NCBI GenBank assembly: GCA_022827045.1
Contig: JAJDTQ010000091.1
Span: 1 to 32,047 of the forward strand
Length of the DNA: 32,047 nucleotides
Source of the DNA: Candidatus Binatia bacterium
Lineage (GTDB): Bacteria; Desulfobacterota_B; Binatia; UBA9968; JAJDTQ01
Reading direction: 5' to 3'
Positions 9,937 through 18,219 of this stretch are shown here, piece by piece. The notes below the pieces were generated by a model that was not told the DNA's origin, made no database searches, and saw only the letters and a program-made list of their open reading frames with translations. The position numbers were made by a program, and so were the translations under genes. Numbering within the stretch: position 1 is the first letter of the stretch; every line of letters begins with the position of its first letter.

Positions 9937-11247
9937 TCAGGAGGCCTTGCCCGATCCGGCGAGCCCGCGGAACATCTCCCAACCCTTGAGCAGCTCCAGC
10001 GCCCGTGCCACCTGAGGGTCGTCCTTCACCCGTTGCACGATGCTGTCCCGGAGATCGGAGCCCGGTTCCGGGGGGTTGTCCGGGACGCCGGCCTCGGAAC
10101 CTTTGGCGGCTGTCTCCTCTGCCCTGGCAGCCGGCGGGGGCGGGGCGGTCCGCTCCATGACGATGTCGGGCCGGATGCCGGATTCGTGTATCGAGCGGCC
10201 GTTGGGCGTGAAGTATTCCGCAGTGGTCAGGCGCAGCGCCGAACGACCGTCCAACGGCAGGATGGTCTGCACCGATCCCTTGCCGAAGGTCTTGGTTCCC
10301 AGGATCAACGCCCTCTTGTGATCCTGCAGGGCCCCGGCGACGATCTCCGAGGCGCTGGCGCTGCCGTCGTTCACCAACACCACCATCGGGAAACCCGTGC
10401 GCGAGTTTTTGGGACTCGCGGAGAACTTCTGCTTCTGCTGACTGAGACGCCCGTCCGTGTACACGATCAAACCGGATTCGAGAAACAGGTCCGAGACCGC
10501 CACGGCCTGGCTCAGAAGGCCGCCTGGATTGTTTCGCAGGTCGAGAACGAGCCCCTTGACGGATTCGCCCTCAGGCTGTTTCTTCGCCAGCGCGGTCCTG
10601 AGGTTCTCGCTCGTGCGATCCTGGAACTGGGCGATGCGCGCGTAGAGGAAACCGTCCTCCAGGACGTACGCCCGCACGCTGTTTATCTCGATCACGTCCC
10701 GTACGATGGTGAACTTCAGGAGCTTGTCGTGACCCTTGCGCCGGACCGAGATGGTGACGCTGGAACCCCGGGCTCCCCGAAGCCGCTTGACGGCTTCGCC
10801 AAGTCCCATGTCTTCGGTCGATTGGTCGTCGATTCCGACGATCTGATCGCCCGGCTGTACTCCGGCGCGCGCGGCCGGGGTGTCCTCGATGGGCGAGATC
10901 ACCGTCAGGAGCCCGTTGCGCACGGTAATCTCCAGCCCCAGTCCGCCGAAACGCCCTTCGGTTTCGGTCTGGAGATCCCGGTACTCGTCCTCGGTCAGAT
11001 AGGAGCTGTGGGGATCCAGCGAGCTCAGCATCCCCTCGATGGCCCCGGTGACGAGTTTCTCGGTCTCCACTTCCTTGACGTAGTTCCTCCGGACAATGGC
11101 GAGGACGTTCGCGAAGGTCTCGAGGCTCCGGTACCCGTCGGGACCCACCGCGGCGACCCGGGGCACCAGCAGACCGGCAAGAAACAATACCCAGCCCAAG
11201 GCGAGAAAACAGCCGAACACGCGGCTCTTCCGATTCCACAGTTTCAT
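9937..11247 (-). CDS. C-terminal processing peptidase (S41 family) with PDZ domain
   Basis: A 436-residue protein with one N-terminal hydrophobic segment (about residues 10-33), placing it in the periplasm, anchored or secreted. The PDZ domain is about 100-180 (GGLGLEITVRNGLLTVISP...). The S41 core follows, with LVLDLRNNPGGLL (about 234), the nucleophile Ser in VNDGSASASE (295-301) and the general-base Lys in KTFGKGSVQT (about K323). The C-terminal region (about 365-400) is Pro/Ala/Glu-rich and probably flexible. Ctp proteases cleave near protein C-termini and in several Gram-negatives control cell-wall endopeptidases. The position directly after the EnvC-like gene and ftsEX fits a division or wall-remodelling role. 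Confidence 0.94.
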   Translation of the reverse strand: MKLWNRKSRVFGCFLALGWVLFLAGLLVPRVAAVGPDGYRSLETFANVLAIVRRNYVKEVETEKLVTGAIEGMLSSLDPHSSYLTEDEYRDLQTETEGRFGGLGLEITVRNGLLTVISPIEDTPAARAGVQPGDQIVGIDDQSTEDMGLGEAVKRLRGARGSSVTISVRRKGHDKLLKFTIVRDVIEINSVRAYVLEDGFLYARIAQFQDRTSENLRTALAKKQPEGESVKGLVLDLRNNPGGLLSQAVAVSDLFLESGLIVYTDGRLSQQKQKFSASPKNSRTGFPMVVLVNDGSASASEIVAGALQDHKRALILGTKTFGKGSVQTILPLDGRSALRLTTAEYFTPNGRSIHESGIRPDIVMERTAPPPPAARAEETAAKGSEAGVPDNPPEPGSDLRDSIVQRVKDDPQVARALELLKGWEMFRGLAGSGKAS

Positions 11248-11304
11248 CGCATGGTCTCCTCGGGTTGATTCTAGTGCTCGGGAACCACCACCGCAAACCG
11301 GCGG

Positions 11305-12462
11305 TTAACGCACAGCGCGGCGGAACCAGGGGATGGGATCGACCGGCTTGCCGTTTTTCCTGACCTCGAAGTAGAGACGCGACCGTCCGGACGGCCCGTC
11401 TCCGCCGACCCGGGCGATCCGTTCCCCGCGCTCCACCCGGTCGCCTACCGCCTTGTCGAGCTTCGACAGATGCCCGTACACCGTGTAGTAACGCCGGCCG
11501 TGGTCGATGATGAGCATGTTACCGTAACCCGACAATCGATCCGCGTACAGGACGCTACCCCCTTCCACCGCCCGGATCTCGGCGCCCACGGGCGCGACAA
11601 TGTCGATCCCCGGACGGTGGACGTCCACGTTCAGATCCGGATGCTTGTGGACGCCGAATCCGCTGACGATCCGTCCCTCCACCGGAAGCTCCAGGCTGGC
11701 CGCCGCGAGGCCCGACACCCCTTCCGGAGCCGGCCGGCGGCTCTTCTCGGAAAGGTCGATGATGCCCTGGAGACGGCGGGCGGCCTCCTCCAGCTCCCCC
11801 AGCGCCCTTTCCCGGAGGGTGCGCTCGCGCCGCAGGCTGTCGAGGGTGTCCCGTCTGCGGGCGCGCTCCTCGGTCAGATCGTCCCGCAGCGCGGCAACGG
11901 CGTCGCGCTCCTCCGCCAGCTCCCGCCGCCGGGCTTCGACCGCCAGTCGAAGGCTGCGGCTCCGGCGCACATTCCGCGATAGAGTCCGAATGAGGTTGCG
12001 GTCCCGGGCCAGCAAGGTGTCCAGATGCCGCTTCCGGCGCATCAGCTCGGCCGCCGAGAACTCGCCGTTGAGAAGCACGAAGGGCGTGCCGGCCCGTTGC
12101 CACTTGTAGAGTGCCCGCACCCGCCCGGCCAAGGCGTTGCGGCCGTCGTCGAAAGCCTCCGACGCCGCGTGCGCCGCCAATGTGGCCTCATCGAGGTCGC
12201 GTTGGCGTTCCTGCAGCCGCGAGTTCAAGGTCTCCAGCTTCCGGCGCTTGCGGTCCAGGGAGCCCTCGATCTCGTCCAGCACCCCCAGCACGGATGACTC
12301 GCCCTGCCGGATCCTTTCGAGGTCGGCCTTCCCGCGGCGGATGCGCTGCTGGAGATCCGCGAGGTCGTCGGCCGCCCCGGCTCCGGACGGGGCCGTGCCC
12401 ACCAGGGCCAGGCAGAGACCGGCCGTCACCGAAACGCGGCCCATGGCTTGCAGGGTGTGCAC
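11305..12462 (-). CDS. envC: EnvC-like murein hydrolase activator (coiled coil plus degenerate LytM/M23 domain)
   Basis: A 385-residue protein from a GTG at 12462; the ATG at 12444 (residue 7) may be the real start. A signal-peptide-like segment (about 7-30, ending GAGA) precedes long charged coiled coils (about 31-235) and a C-terminal LytM domain (about 258-380). The domain keeps HRPGIDIVAPVG, LIIDHG and VYGHLS. At the end, where active M23 enzymes have an HxH within HLHFE, it reads RLYFEVRKNGKPVDPIPWF. E. coli EnvC has the same LYFE replacement and is inactive as a peptidase, working instead as an FtsEX-controlled activator of the division amidases. It lies directly after ftsE and ftsX (4-nt gap from ftsX), which strongly supports the EnvC role. 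Confidence 0.9.
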   Translation of the reverse strand: MHTLQAMGRVSVTAGLCLALVGTAPSGAGAADDLADLQQRIRRGKADLERIRQGESSVLGVLDEIEGSLDRKRRKLETLNSRLQERQRDLDEATLAAHAASEAFDDGRNALAGRVRALYKWQRAGTPFVLLNGEFSAAELMRRKRHLDTLLARDRNLIRTLSRNVRRSRSLRLAVEARRRELAEERDAVAALRDDLTEERARRRDTLDSLRRERTLRERALGELEEAARRLQGIIDLSEKSRRPAPEGVSGLAAASLELPVEGRIVSGFGVHKHPDLNVDVHRPGIDIVAPVGAEIRAVEGGSVLYADRLSGYGNMLIIDHGRRYYTVYGHLSKLDKAVGDRVERGERIARVGGDGPSGRSRLYFEVRKNGKPVDPIPWFRRAVR

Positions 12463-12466
12463 GGTA

Positions 12467-13363
12467 TTACGCCAGGAACCTCTTCACGGACAGCATGCTG
12501 CCGGCCGTGCCCAGGAGCCATCCCATCGCCACCAGCAGCACGCACCGCGGAGCGTCGAGAAAGACAAACTCCTCGACGGCTACGAGGGACCCGAACGGAG
12601 CCAGCAGTTCCGCGGTCAGCAGCGAGAACGACGCCCGCAGCAAACCCAGGGCGAGAGCGGCCCCCGCCAGCCCCTGAATCATCCCCTCGATGACGAAGGG
12701 GGCCTTGATCAGGCCGTCCGCCGCCCCTACGAGTTGCATGATCTCGATCTCGTCCTGCCGGGCGACGATGGCGAGCTTGATGGTGCTCCCGACGATCAGG
12801 AACGCCACCAGAAAGAGAAAACCCCCGAGCGCCCATTTCAGCCATTCGATCCCGGCCATCAGGAGCCGCACCTTCTCGAGCCAGGTCTCGGGATACTCCA
12901 CCTCCTGGACCCCATCGAGGGCCGTGAGGCGTCGCGCCAGGCTCGTCACCGCGTCGCGTGACCGGTAGGCCGACCGCAACTCGACGTCCAGGGAAGCCGG
13001 CAGCGTGTCGGTCTTGAGACCTTCGAGTATCCCGGACTGCGATCCCAGGCTTTGCTTGAACGCATCCCATGCGCTTTCCCGGGAGACGTAGCTCACCGCG
13101 CGAACCTCGGGGTAGGAGGCCACCCGCGCGCGCAGGGCTTCCGCCGCCGCCGCGTCAACGCCGTCCTTCAGGTAGGCGAACACCTGGACCTCTTCGCTCC
13201 AACCCTTGACCAGCCGGCCGACGTTCGCCTGGATGATCAGGAATCCGCCGAATACGGAAAGTGTCATGGCCATGATTCCGGCCGTCAGCAGGTGGGTCCA
13301 GATGAGCTCCCGAAGGCTCCCGGCGACCCTTCCGGCCACGAACAGGAAGTAGGCCGATCTCAC
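12467..13363 (-). CDS. ftsX: Cell division protein FtsX (ABC transporter-like permease)
   Basis: A 298-residue protein. The same frame runs upstream through ftsE, but the GTG at 13363 overlaps the ftsE stop as GTGA, gives a standard FtsX length and implies translational coupling. The first membrane segment is about residues 20-45 (LLTAGIMAMTLSVFGGFLII). A periplasmic loop of roughly 125 residues follows, then three further membrane segments: VAFLIVGSTI; the GMIQGLAGAALALGLL region; and the last with CVLLVAMGWLLGTAGSML. FtsX transmits ATP-driven changes in FtsE across the membrane to EnvC-type activators at the septum. The gene order ftsE-ftsX-envC is continuous here. Confidence 0.95.
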   Translation of the reverse strand: MRSAYFLFVAGRVAGSLRELIWTHLLTAGIMAMTLSVFGGFLIIQANVGRLVKGWSEEVQVFAYLKDGVDAAAAEALRARVASYPEVRAVSYVSRESAWDAFKQSLGSQSGILEGLKTDTLPASLDVELRSAYRSRDAVTSLARRLTALDGVQEVEYPETWLEKVRLLMAGIEWLKWALGGFLFLVAFLIVGSTIKLAIVARQDEIEIMQLVGAADGLIKAPFVIEGMIQGLAGAALALGLLRASFSLLTAELLAPFGSLVAVEEFVFLDAPRCVLLVAMGWLLGTAGSMLSVKRFLA

Positions 13364-14046
13364 GGCGCGGTAGCCGTCCGGACCGTATCGTGAATACCGG
13401 CCAGACGTCCCTGGCGCATCATCAGGACGCGCCCGTCGAAACTCCGCAGGAAGCGGTGATCGTGTGTAGCGACGAGCACGGTGGTGCCCTGCCGGTGGAT
13501 CCGCGCGAACAGCCGCATGGTCTCCTCGGCAAGTTCCGGATCGAGATTGCCCGTGGGCTCGTCCGCCAGCACCAGTTCCGGATCGTTGACCAGGGCCCGG
13601 GCGATGGCCACCCGTTGCTGCTCCCCGCCGGAAAGGGCCGGCGGCAGGACGGCGTACTTGTCCTTCAGGCCGAGCTCGGCCAGCAACCGAAAGGCCTTGC
13701 GCCGGCCCTCGCGCCAGGACACACCGGTCACGTCCGCGGCCAAGGCGACGTTTTCCAGCGCGCTGATGCGGGGGATCAGCTTGAAGTCCTGAAAGACCAG
13801 GCCCAGGCTCCGCCGGAACGCCGCCAGGGCCTGGCCCTTCAAGCGGGTGATATTGCGCCCGCTTACGACGATCTGGCCTTCGGTGGGCTGCTCCGCCCGG
13901 AACAGCAGCCGCAACAAGGTGGTCTTGCCGGCGCCGCTCGGGCCGCACAGAAACAGGAACTCGCCATCCTCCACCTGGAACGTGATCTCCTTGACCCCGG
14001 TATAGTCCGGCGGGTAGACCCTGGAGACCTTGTGGAGCTGAATCAT
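13360..14046 (-). CDS. ftsE: Cell division ATP-binding protein FtsE
   Basis: A 228-residue ABC ATPase. The Walker A is [11 protein letters not shown] (about 36-46), followed by the Q-loop region [18 protein letters not shown]. The signature is [15 protein letters not shown] (about 140), Walker B is [12 protein letters not shown] and the H-loop is VATHDHRF. The N-terminus [20 protein letters not shown] is typical of FtsE, which often has a tyrosine/proline insert before the first strand. FtsE binds FtsX and links cytoplasmic ATP hydrolysis to peptidoglycan splitting. It is the first gene of the minus-strand block and is divergent from the radical SAM gene across a 197-nt region. Confidence 0.96.
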   Translation of the reverse strand: MIQLHKVSRVYPPDYTGVKEITFQVEDGEFLFLCGPSGAGKTTLLRLLFRAEQPTEGQIVVSGRNITRLKGQALAAFRRSLGLVFQDFKLIPRISALENVALAADVTGVSWREGRRKAFRLLAELGLKDKYAVLPPALSGGEQQRVAIARALVNDPELVLADEPTGNLDPELAEETMRLFARIHRQGTTVLVATHDHRFLRSFDGRVLMMRQGRLAGIHDTVRTATAP

Positions 14047-14086
14047 GGGTATCGACGGCGTTCAGCGGGAATCGGGTAAAACCATC

Positions 14087-14115
14087 TTGACATCGCCATC
14101 GGGCGGCTGCTAACG
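14087..14115 (+). promoter_or_regulatory. Possible promoter upstream of the radical SAM gene
   Basis: A perfect TTGACA (14087-14092) is followed after 17 nt by CTAACG (14110-14115), a poor -10. It lies in the 197-nt region shared with ftsE on the opposite strand. No better pair was found here on either strand. Confidence 0.25.
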
Positions 14116-14243
14116 TGGCGAGAATACGGTCTATTGTCGGTATTGGTGGCCTACTCCGGTAGGTTATCACTAAACCATCCCAGTAACAAAAAGGAAACCC
14201 ACGGGGCGCATCGGGGAACCGACTCGATGAGGAGTTGCACGCC

Positions 14244-16268
14244 ATGAAGATCCTGTTCATCAACCCGCGTTTCCCGAACTCGCTGTGGCGCCTCACCGGC
14301 ATTACCGACATCCTGCCGCAGCGATGCGCGCAGACGCCCCTGGGCCTCCTGACCGTGGCCGCGTTGACGCCGCCGGACTTCGACGTCGAGTTGCAGGACG
14401 AGAACGTCAGGCCGCTCAAGTTCGACACCGACGCCGACGTGGTGGCGATCGCCTGCTGGAACATCCAGTATAACCGCGCGCTGCACATCGCAGAGGCGTT
14501 CCGCAAGCGCGGCAAGATGGTGGTGGTGGGAGGACCGTACCCCTCGCTGTGTCCCGAGCGCTTCACCGACGGGCAGTTCGACGTGGTCTTCGACGGCGAG
14601 GTCGAAATCACCTGGCCGCAGTTCTGCGACGACCTCCGGTCCGGCAGTCACAAGACCCTCTACAAGCAGGAAGGCAACGTCGACATCACGCTCTCGCCGG
14701 TGCCGCGGGTGGATCTGGCCTCCCGGGACGACTACCTTTACTACTTCCTGCAGACCACCCGGGGCTGCCCTTTCAAGTGCGAGTTCTGCGACATCATCAT
14801 CACCGACGGGCGGGTGCCGCGGACCAAGAGCGTGGACCACGTGATCGAGGAGATCGAAGCCGTACGGTCCGTCGGCGGAATCCACATCAGCTTCTCCGAC
14901 GCCAACCTCATCGGCAACATGCGCTACGCCGAGGAGTTGCTGACCGCAGTGGCGGAGTTCGGGCGCGCCAACAAGTACCCCATCAACTTCTCCGGGGAGA
15001 TGACCATCAACGTCGCGGAGAAGCCCAGGCTCCTGCAGTTGCTGCACGACGCCAACTTCACCAGCATGTTCCTGGGCATCGAGTCGCCGCGGGTGGCGAG
15101 CCTCACCGAGACCCAGAAGCGGCAGAACACCACCAGCCCGCTTATGGAGAGCATCCGCAAGATCCAGTCCCACAACATGGCGATCCTGGCGGGCATGATC
15201 GTCGGCTTCGACAACGACGACAAGGACATCTTCCGGGAGCAGTTCGAGTTCCTGCAGGAGGCCGGCATCGCCTTCACCACCAGCGGCGTACTGACGGCCA
15301 TCGAGAAGACGCCCCTCTACGAGCGCATGGAAAAGGAAGGCCGGCTGATCCCCTACGACTCCGCGCAGATGATGGGACACGGCTCGGCGGACCTGAACTT
15401 CGTCCCCAAGCTGATGAGCATCGAGGAGGTGCAGCAGGGCTACAACTGGCTGATCCGCAGCCTCTACAAGTACGAGAACTACGGCGCGCGGCTGGCCACC
15501 GGGGTTCAGGCGTTCCGGCCCGAATATACTCGCCGCGGCCGCGGAAAAGTGGACCGCGAAATCCTTGGCATCGTGGCCAAGGCGATCCGGCACTACGTCT
15601 TCACCACCGACCGCGCCCGGCGGCGTTTCTTCCTCAGGACCCTGCGGCAGGTCATGTGGCCCCGCCCCAACTTCGAGAAGCTGGACTACGCCATCAGCTA
15701 CATGATCTCCGAGAAGCACTTCCACGACTATGTGGACAAGACCCACGGAGACCCCGAGACCGTGGCCAGCGCGCCTTTCGTGGAGAGCGCTGAGGTGGAG
15801 CAGACCTGGGGCGAACTGAGCAAGGAGTACCTGAGAAAGCTGAGACGCGAGGTCTACCCCGGCGCCACGCCGCTACGGTGGATGCGGCGGCGTCTGCGCA
15901 ACGCCGTGGCGGTGCCGGAAGCGTTCCTGAAGGACCAGGTGGGGCAGCGTTTGAGCAACTTCCTGTCCGACCTCGGCATCGACGTCGTGCCGGTGGCGAG
16001 CGCGGCCCTATCACGCATCCAGGACAGGGCCGACGTGCTGGTGCTTCCCATCCTCAACAAGGTGCTGAAGGGCCGCGAGGAGCTGCAGCAGGCGGTGGAG
16101 CACCTGACCGAGGAGTCCCAGAAGGAGATCAAGCGGTTCCGCAAGGTGGTCCACTTCCCCATGGACCAGGGAGACGGCGCCGCCCTGGAAGCGTTCGCCC
16201 GCATCGGCCTGCTTTACACCAGCCGCGTGGAACGGGTGCAGCGGGCGTACGTCAAGGCGTTCCAGTAG
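14244..16268 (+). CDS. B12-binding radical SAM protein (DUF4070-type) with long C-terminal extension
   Basis: A 674-residue protein. GAGGAG about 10 nt upstream sets the ATG at 14244; an in-frame TTG at 14235 is too close to it. Residues 1-135 form a Rossmann-like cobalamin-binding domain (MKILFINPRFP, MVVVGGPYPSL, VVFDGEVE) without a clear DxHxxG motif. The radical SAM core (about 165-370) has the [4Fe-4S] motif C175-PFK-C179-EF-C182 in TTRGCPFKCEFC. A region resembling DUF4070 follows to about 510. The last 160 residues are helical and charged and are not part of the usual architecture. Relatives include hopanoid C2-methylase HpnP, but the substrate here cannot be assigned. The 3' end (16224-16268) is repeated, diverged, at 20305-20349. 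Confidence 0.88.
   Translation: MKILFINPRFPNSLWRLTGITDILPQRCAQTPLGLLTVAALTPPDFDVELQDENVRPLKFDTDADVVAIACWNIQYNRALHIAEAFRKRGKMVVVGGPYPSLCPERFTDGQFDVVFDGEVEITWPQFCDDLRSGSHKTLYKQEGNVDITLSPVPRVDLASRDDYLYYFLQTTRGCPFKCEFCDIIITDGRVPRTKSVDHVIEEIEAVRSVGGIHISFSDANLIGNMRYAEELLTAVAEFGRANKYPINFSGEMTINVAEKPRLLQLLHDANFTSMFLGIESPRVASLTETQKRQNTTSPLMESIRKIQSHNMAILAGMIVGFDNDDKDIFREQFEFLQEAGIAFTTSGVLTAIEKTPLYERMEKEGRLIPYDSAQMMGHGSADLNFVPKLMSIEEVQQGYNWLIRSLYKYENYGARLATGVQAFRPEYTRRGRGKVDREILGIVAKAIRHYVFTTDRARRRFFLRTLRQVMWPRPNFEKLDYAISYMISEKHFHDYVDKTHGDPETVASAPFVESAEVEQTWGELSKEYLRKLRREVYPGATPLRWMRRRLRNAVAVPEAFLKDQVGQRLSNFLSDLGIDVVPVASAALSRIQDRADVLVLPILNKVLKGREELQQAVEHLTEESQKEIKRFRKVVHFPMDQGDGAALEAFARIGLLYTSRVERVQRAYVKAFQ
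16224..16268 (+). repeat. Left copy of island-flanking direct repeat (3' end of radical SAM gene)
   Basis: The last 45 nt of the radical SAM gene, including the stop, match 20305-20349 at 34 of 45 positions with no gaps. The encoded ends are VERVQRAYVKAFQ-stop here and VERLLRAYVRTFR-stop in the other copy. Homology stops right after the stop codon on both sides. Everything between the copies is accessory in character. Confidence 0.65.
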
Positions 16269-16388
16269 ACGTAGACCCCCGGCTGATTGCTGGCTTCCTT
16301 AACGCCCTCGCCGCGCTCTTTGCGAGCATGTAGGCGTGGCGGCTACTTTGAGGGCTCCAACGAAAAAGCCGTCCTCGAAATACCTTCT

Positions 16389-16874
16389 CTACAACCCCAC
16401 CCAATTTCCCTGGTCATTCATCACTTGGACGATTTCGGGCCAAGTAAGCGTCCTTATCCTCCTGACCGCATCCCGGGTGGGAAACCTTATCTGCTGCGGA
16501 ACCTGAACCACCCAATCCCCGTTAACGGGACCAGCGTTATCCCATTCGACGAAGACCCGACGACCCAACTCGCCATGGGGATGGGCATCTGCCGGGGGAA
16601 CGAGCGGCTCCCAGTCGCCGTCTCCGATCGCTGTGCCTGCGACCTCGCCAACGCGGCCAAAACGCCTCCCCGGCAAATGAACGACGATGTGGTGACCCAC
16701 TTCAATCGCTGTCAGACAATCCCGCGCACGTTGCCAGGATGTGCTCACTGCAGGTCCCTCCAACGGGAATCCCTGACCCGGAGGCCATCCAACGGCTACG
16801 CAGTGGTTTTCCAACCAGCCCTGCCACAAGCCGGGATGGCGGTTTTCACTGCAAAAGAATTTCCATATAGGCAC
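16389..16874 (-). CDS. Small PUA/EVE-like-fold candidate protein, divergent from the ATPase-nuclease operon
   Basis: A 161-residue protein. A strong AAGGAGG (16889-16883) lies 8 nt before a GTG at 16874, giving MPIWKFFCSENRHPG; the GTG at 16883 overlaps the ribosome-binding site and is less likely. It is rich in Trp and Gly in short beta-like stretches: LENHCVAVGWPP, IEVGHHIVVHLPGRRFGRVGEVAG, RRVFVEWDNAG. This pattern suggests a small beta-barrel like the PUA/EVE fold that often reads modified bases in restriction systems. That assignment is by resemblance only. It is transcribed away from the three-gene operon across 148 nt, so a shared regulatory region is likely. It could also be an unrelated conserved hypothetical. 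Confidence 0.6.
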   Translation of the reverse strand: MPIWKFFCSENRHPGLWQGWLENHCVAVGWPPGQGFPLEGPAVSTSWQRARDCLTAIEVGHHIVVHLPGRRFGRVGEVAGTAIGDGDWEPLVPPADAHPHGELGRRVFVEWDNAGPVNGDWVVQVPQQIRFPTRDAVRRIRTLTWPEIVQVMNDQGNWVGL

Positions 16875-16988
16875 TTCCAGCACCTCCTTTTCGCGTAGTT
16901 CTCTCTCATCGGCAGGTCACACGCGCATTCTGGCTCAAGATGAGGTCATGGCACTGCTGTCATCATACTAGCATCACTCAGTCCTGGC

Positions 16989-17016
16989 TTGCAACAGACC
17001 TGAATTGGTGTATAAT
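16989..17016 (+). promoter_or_regulatory. Strong sigma-70 promoter of the accessory operon, predicted leaderless
   Basis: TTGCAA (16989-16994), a 16-nt spacer and a perfect TATAAT (17011-17016). The predicted start, 6-8 nt after the -10, falls on or next to the ATG at 17023, so the first mRNA codon would be at or near the 5' end. This is the best -10 box seen in the window. Confidence 0.75.
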
Positions 17017-17031
17017 GATCTCATGAGATCA
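17016..17031. promoter_or_regulatory. Perfect 16-bp palindrome across the start codon (candidate operator)
   Basis: TGATCTCATGAGATCA reads the same on both strands. It starts at the last base of the -10 box and is centred on the ATG at 17023. A dimer bound here would block promoter melting and start. The natural candidate is the winged-helix-like protein encoded by the first gene. Confidence 0.6.
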
Positions 17032-18207
17032 CTGACCCGAGAAGTTCGAGACACCATCCCGCGGCTCCAGCAACTTGTTCCCCACATGCGAGATCAGCTG
17101 ACGGGCCTGCGCAACGGCTCAACGTTCGAGCACGCTCGACGGCGTTATGCGGGAACGGTCGACCGACTGGATTCCCAAGGGCTGGGACGGCGAACCGCCA
17201 GTCGCGTGGGAGATCGGGACCAATATTGGTCGCCAACACGTGACGTACTGGATGAGGCCATGCGCCTTGGATTCGTCGAGCGCCAACAGCTTCCCTCGTC
17301 ACGCCGGTACGTGGATGCGCATCGGCACCGTCCGTACACCCTCACTCAACTCGGGCTTCAAGCCGCTGAGGAAGCCGATTCAAACATGGCGGCTTTCTGC
17401 GACCGGTTGGCTGTTACCGTCTACGAAAACCATCGTTACTTCCGTGCGTTCATCGACACGTTGCAAGACGGCCCGATTGGTTGCCCGGAGGTCACTGAAG
17501 GCGAAGTCGAGGAATCTCGCCGCGCGGGCAAGGACACCGAGCATTGGGTGGAGATCGCAAACCAACGAGTTTCCCGCCAGACGACATCCGGCGACAACAA
17601 GGCTCGCATCCGCGAAACCATCGTAGCCGTGGTGCGACAGCGGTTTGGGCGGGCGCCGGAACGACTCCCGACGAGTAAGCAAATGGCTGAGACCCTTAAT
17701 GACGCCTACATTGAAACCGCTCTCCGCCTCCGTGGCCTTTCAGTCGGTGCTATCGACTTGAAGGTCATGAAGAAGTGGGGTTCGCAACTGATGCTGTTGG
17801 ACGAATCGCGGTACGTTCCCGCCTTCACGGGGCAGAACGTCATCTGGCTTGCCGCCGACGTCAGCGACAACGGCTATGTCCGCATCCAGCGCAGGACACT
17901 CCGGGACTACGAGCGCCCAGTAGCCGATGCAGTCGTTGCCGCCTACAGTACCCAGGCGGGCACAGAAGAGAGCAGCCTTAGAGCCCCATATCTTCCGATC
18001 TACCGTGTCCGCGCACAAGCCGCTTTCGAGTGTCAGGTCACACGCGCCCTCGTCGACCTAGTCATCGAGCGACTGGCATCTGGCTCCATCCCACACGTCC
18101 AACTCTGGCTTCACCTTGGGACTACACGACAGCCGGAATCGGAGCCCGTCTATCGACGCGGCGGCAATCGACGATACGAGATCACAATCCAGTCCCCAAA
18201 CATCTGA
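17023..18207 (+). CDS. Unrecognised protein with winged-helix-like N-terminal region, first gene of accessory operon
   Basis: A 394-residue soluble protein I do not recognise. The ATG at 17023 is in frame with a TTG at 17005, but the TTG lies upstream of the -10 box and would not be in the mRNA. Residues about 5-110 are helical. They end in a segment like a winged helix: a DVLDEAMRLGFVERQQL helix, a turn with RRYVDAHRHRPYTLTQLGLQAAEE, then more helices. The middle (about 190-260) is again helical (TSKQMAETLNDAYIETALRLRG), resembling a second DNA-binding unit. No signal peptide, membrane segment or catalytic motif is seen. It is followed 12 nt later by the ATPase gene. Likely roles are DNA recognition for the ATPase-nuclease pair, operon self-repression, or both. 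Confidence 0.75.
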   Translation: MRSLTREVRDTIPRLQQLVPHMRDQLTGLRNGSTFEHARRRYAGTVDRLDSQGLGRRTASRVGDRDQYWSPTRDVLDEAMRLGFVERQQLPSSRRYVDAHRHRPYTLTQLGLQAAEEADSNMAAFCDRLAVTVYENHRYFRAFIDTLQDGPIGCPEVTEGEVEESRRAGKDTEHWVEIANQRVSRQTTSGDNKARIRETIVAVVRQRFGRAPERLPTSKQMAETLNDAYIETALRLRGLSVGAIDLKVMKKWGSQLMLLDESRYVPAFTGQNVIWLAADVSDNGYVRIQRRTLRDYERPVADAVVAAYSTQAGTEESSLRAPYLPIYRVRAQAAFECQVTRALVDLVIERLASGSIPHVQLWLHLGTTRQPESEPVYRRGGNRRYEITIQSPNI

Positions 18208-18219
18208 AAGGAGACCATC

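Noticed and set aside
13364..14611. Upstream in-frame extension of ftsX through ftsE into the radical SAM region
   Set aside because: The GTGA overlap at 13363 and standard FtsX length set the start; the extension is not FtsX-like.
16287..16898. Plus-strand 203-codon frame over the small divergent gene
   Set aside because: The minus-strand frame has a strong AAGGAGG at correct spacing and protein-like composition; the plus-strand frame has neither.
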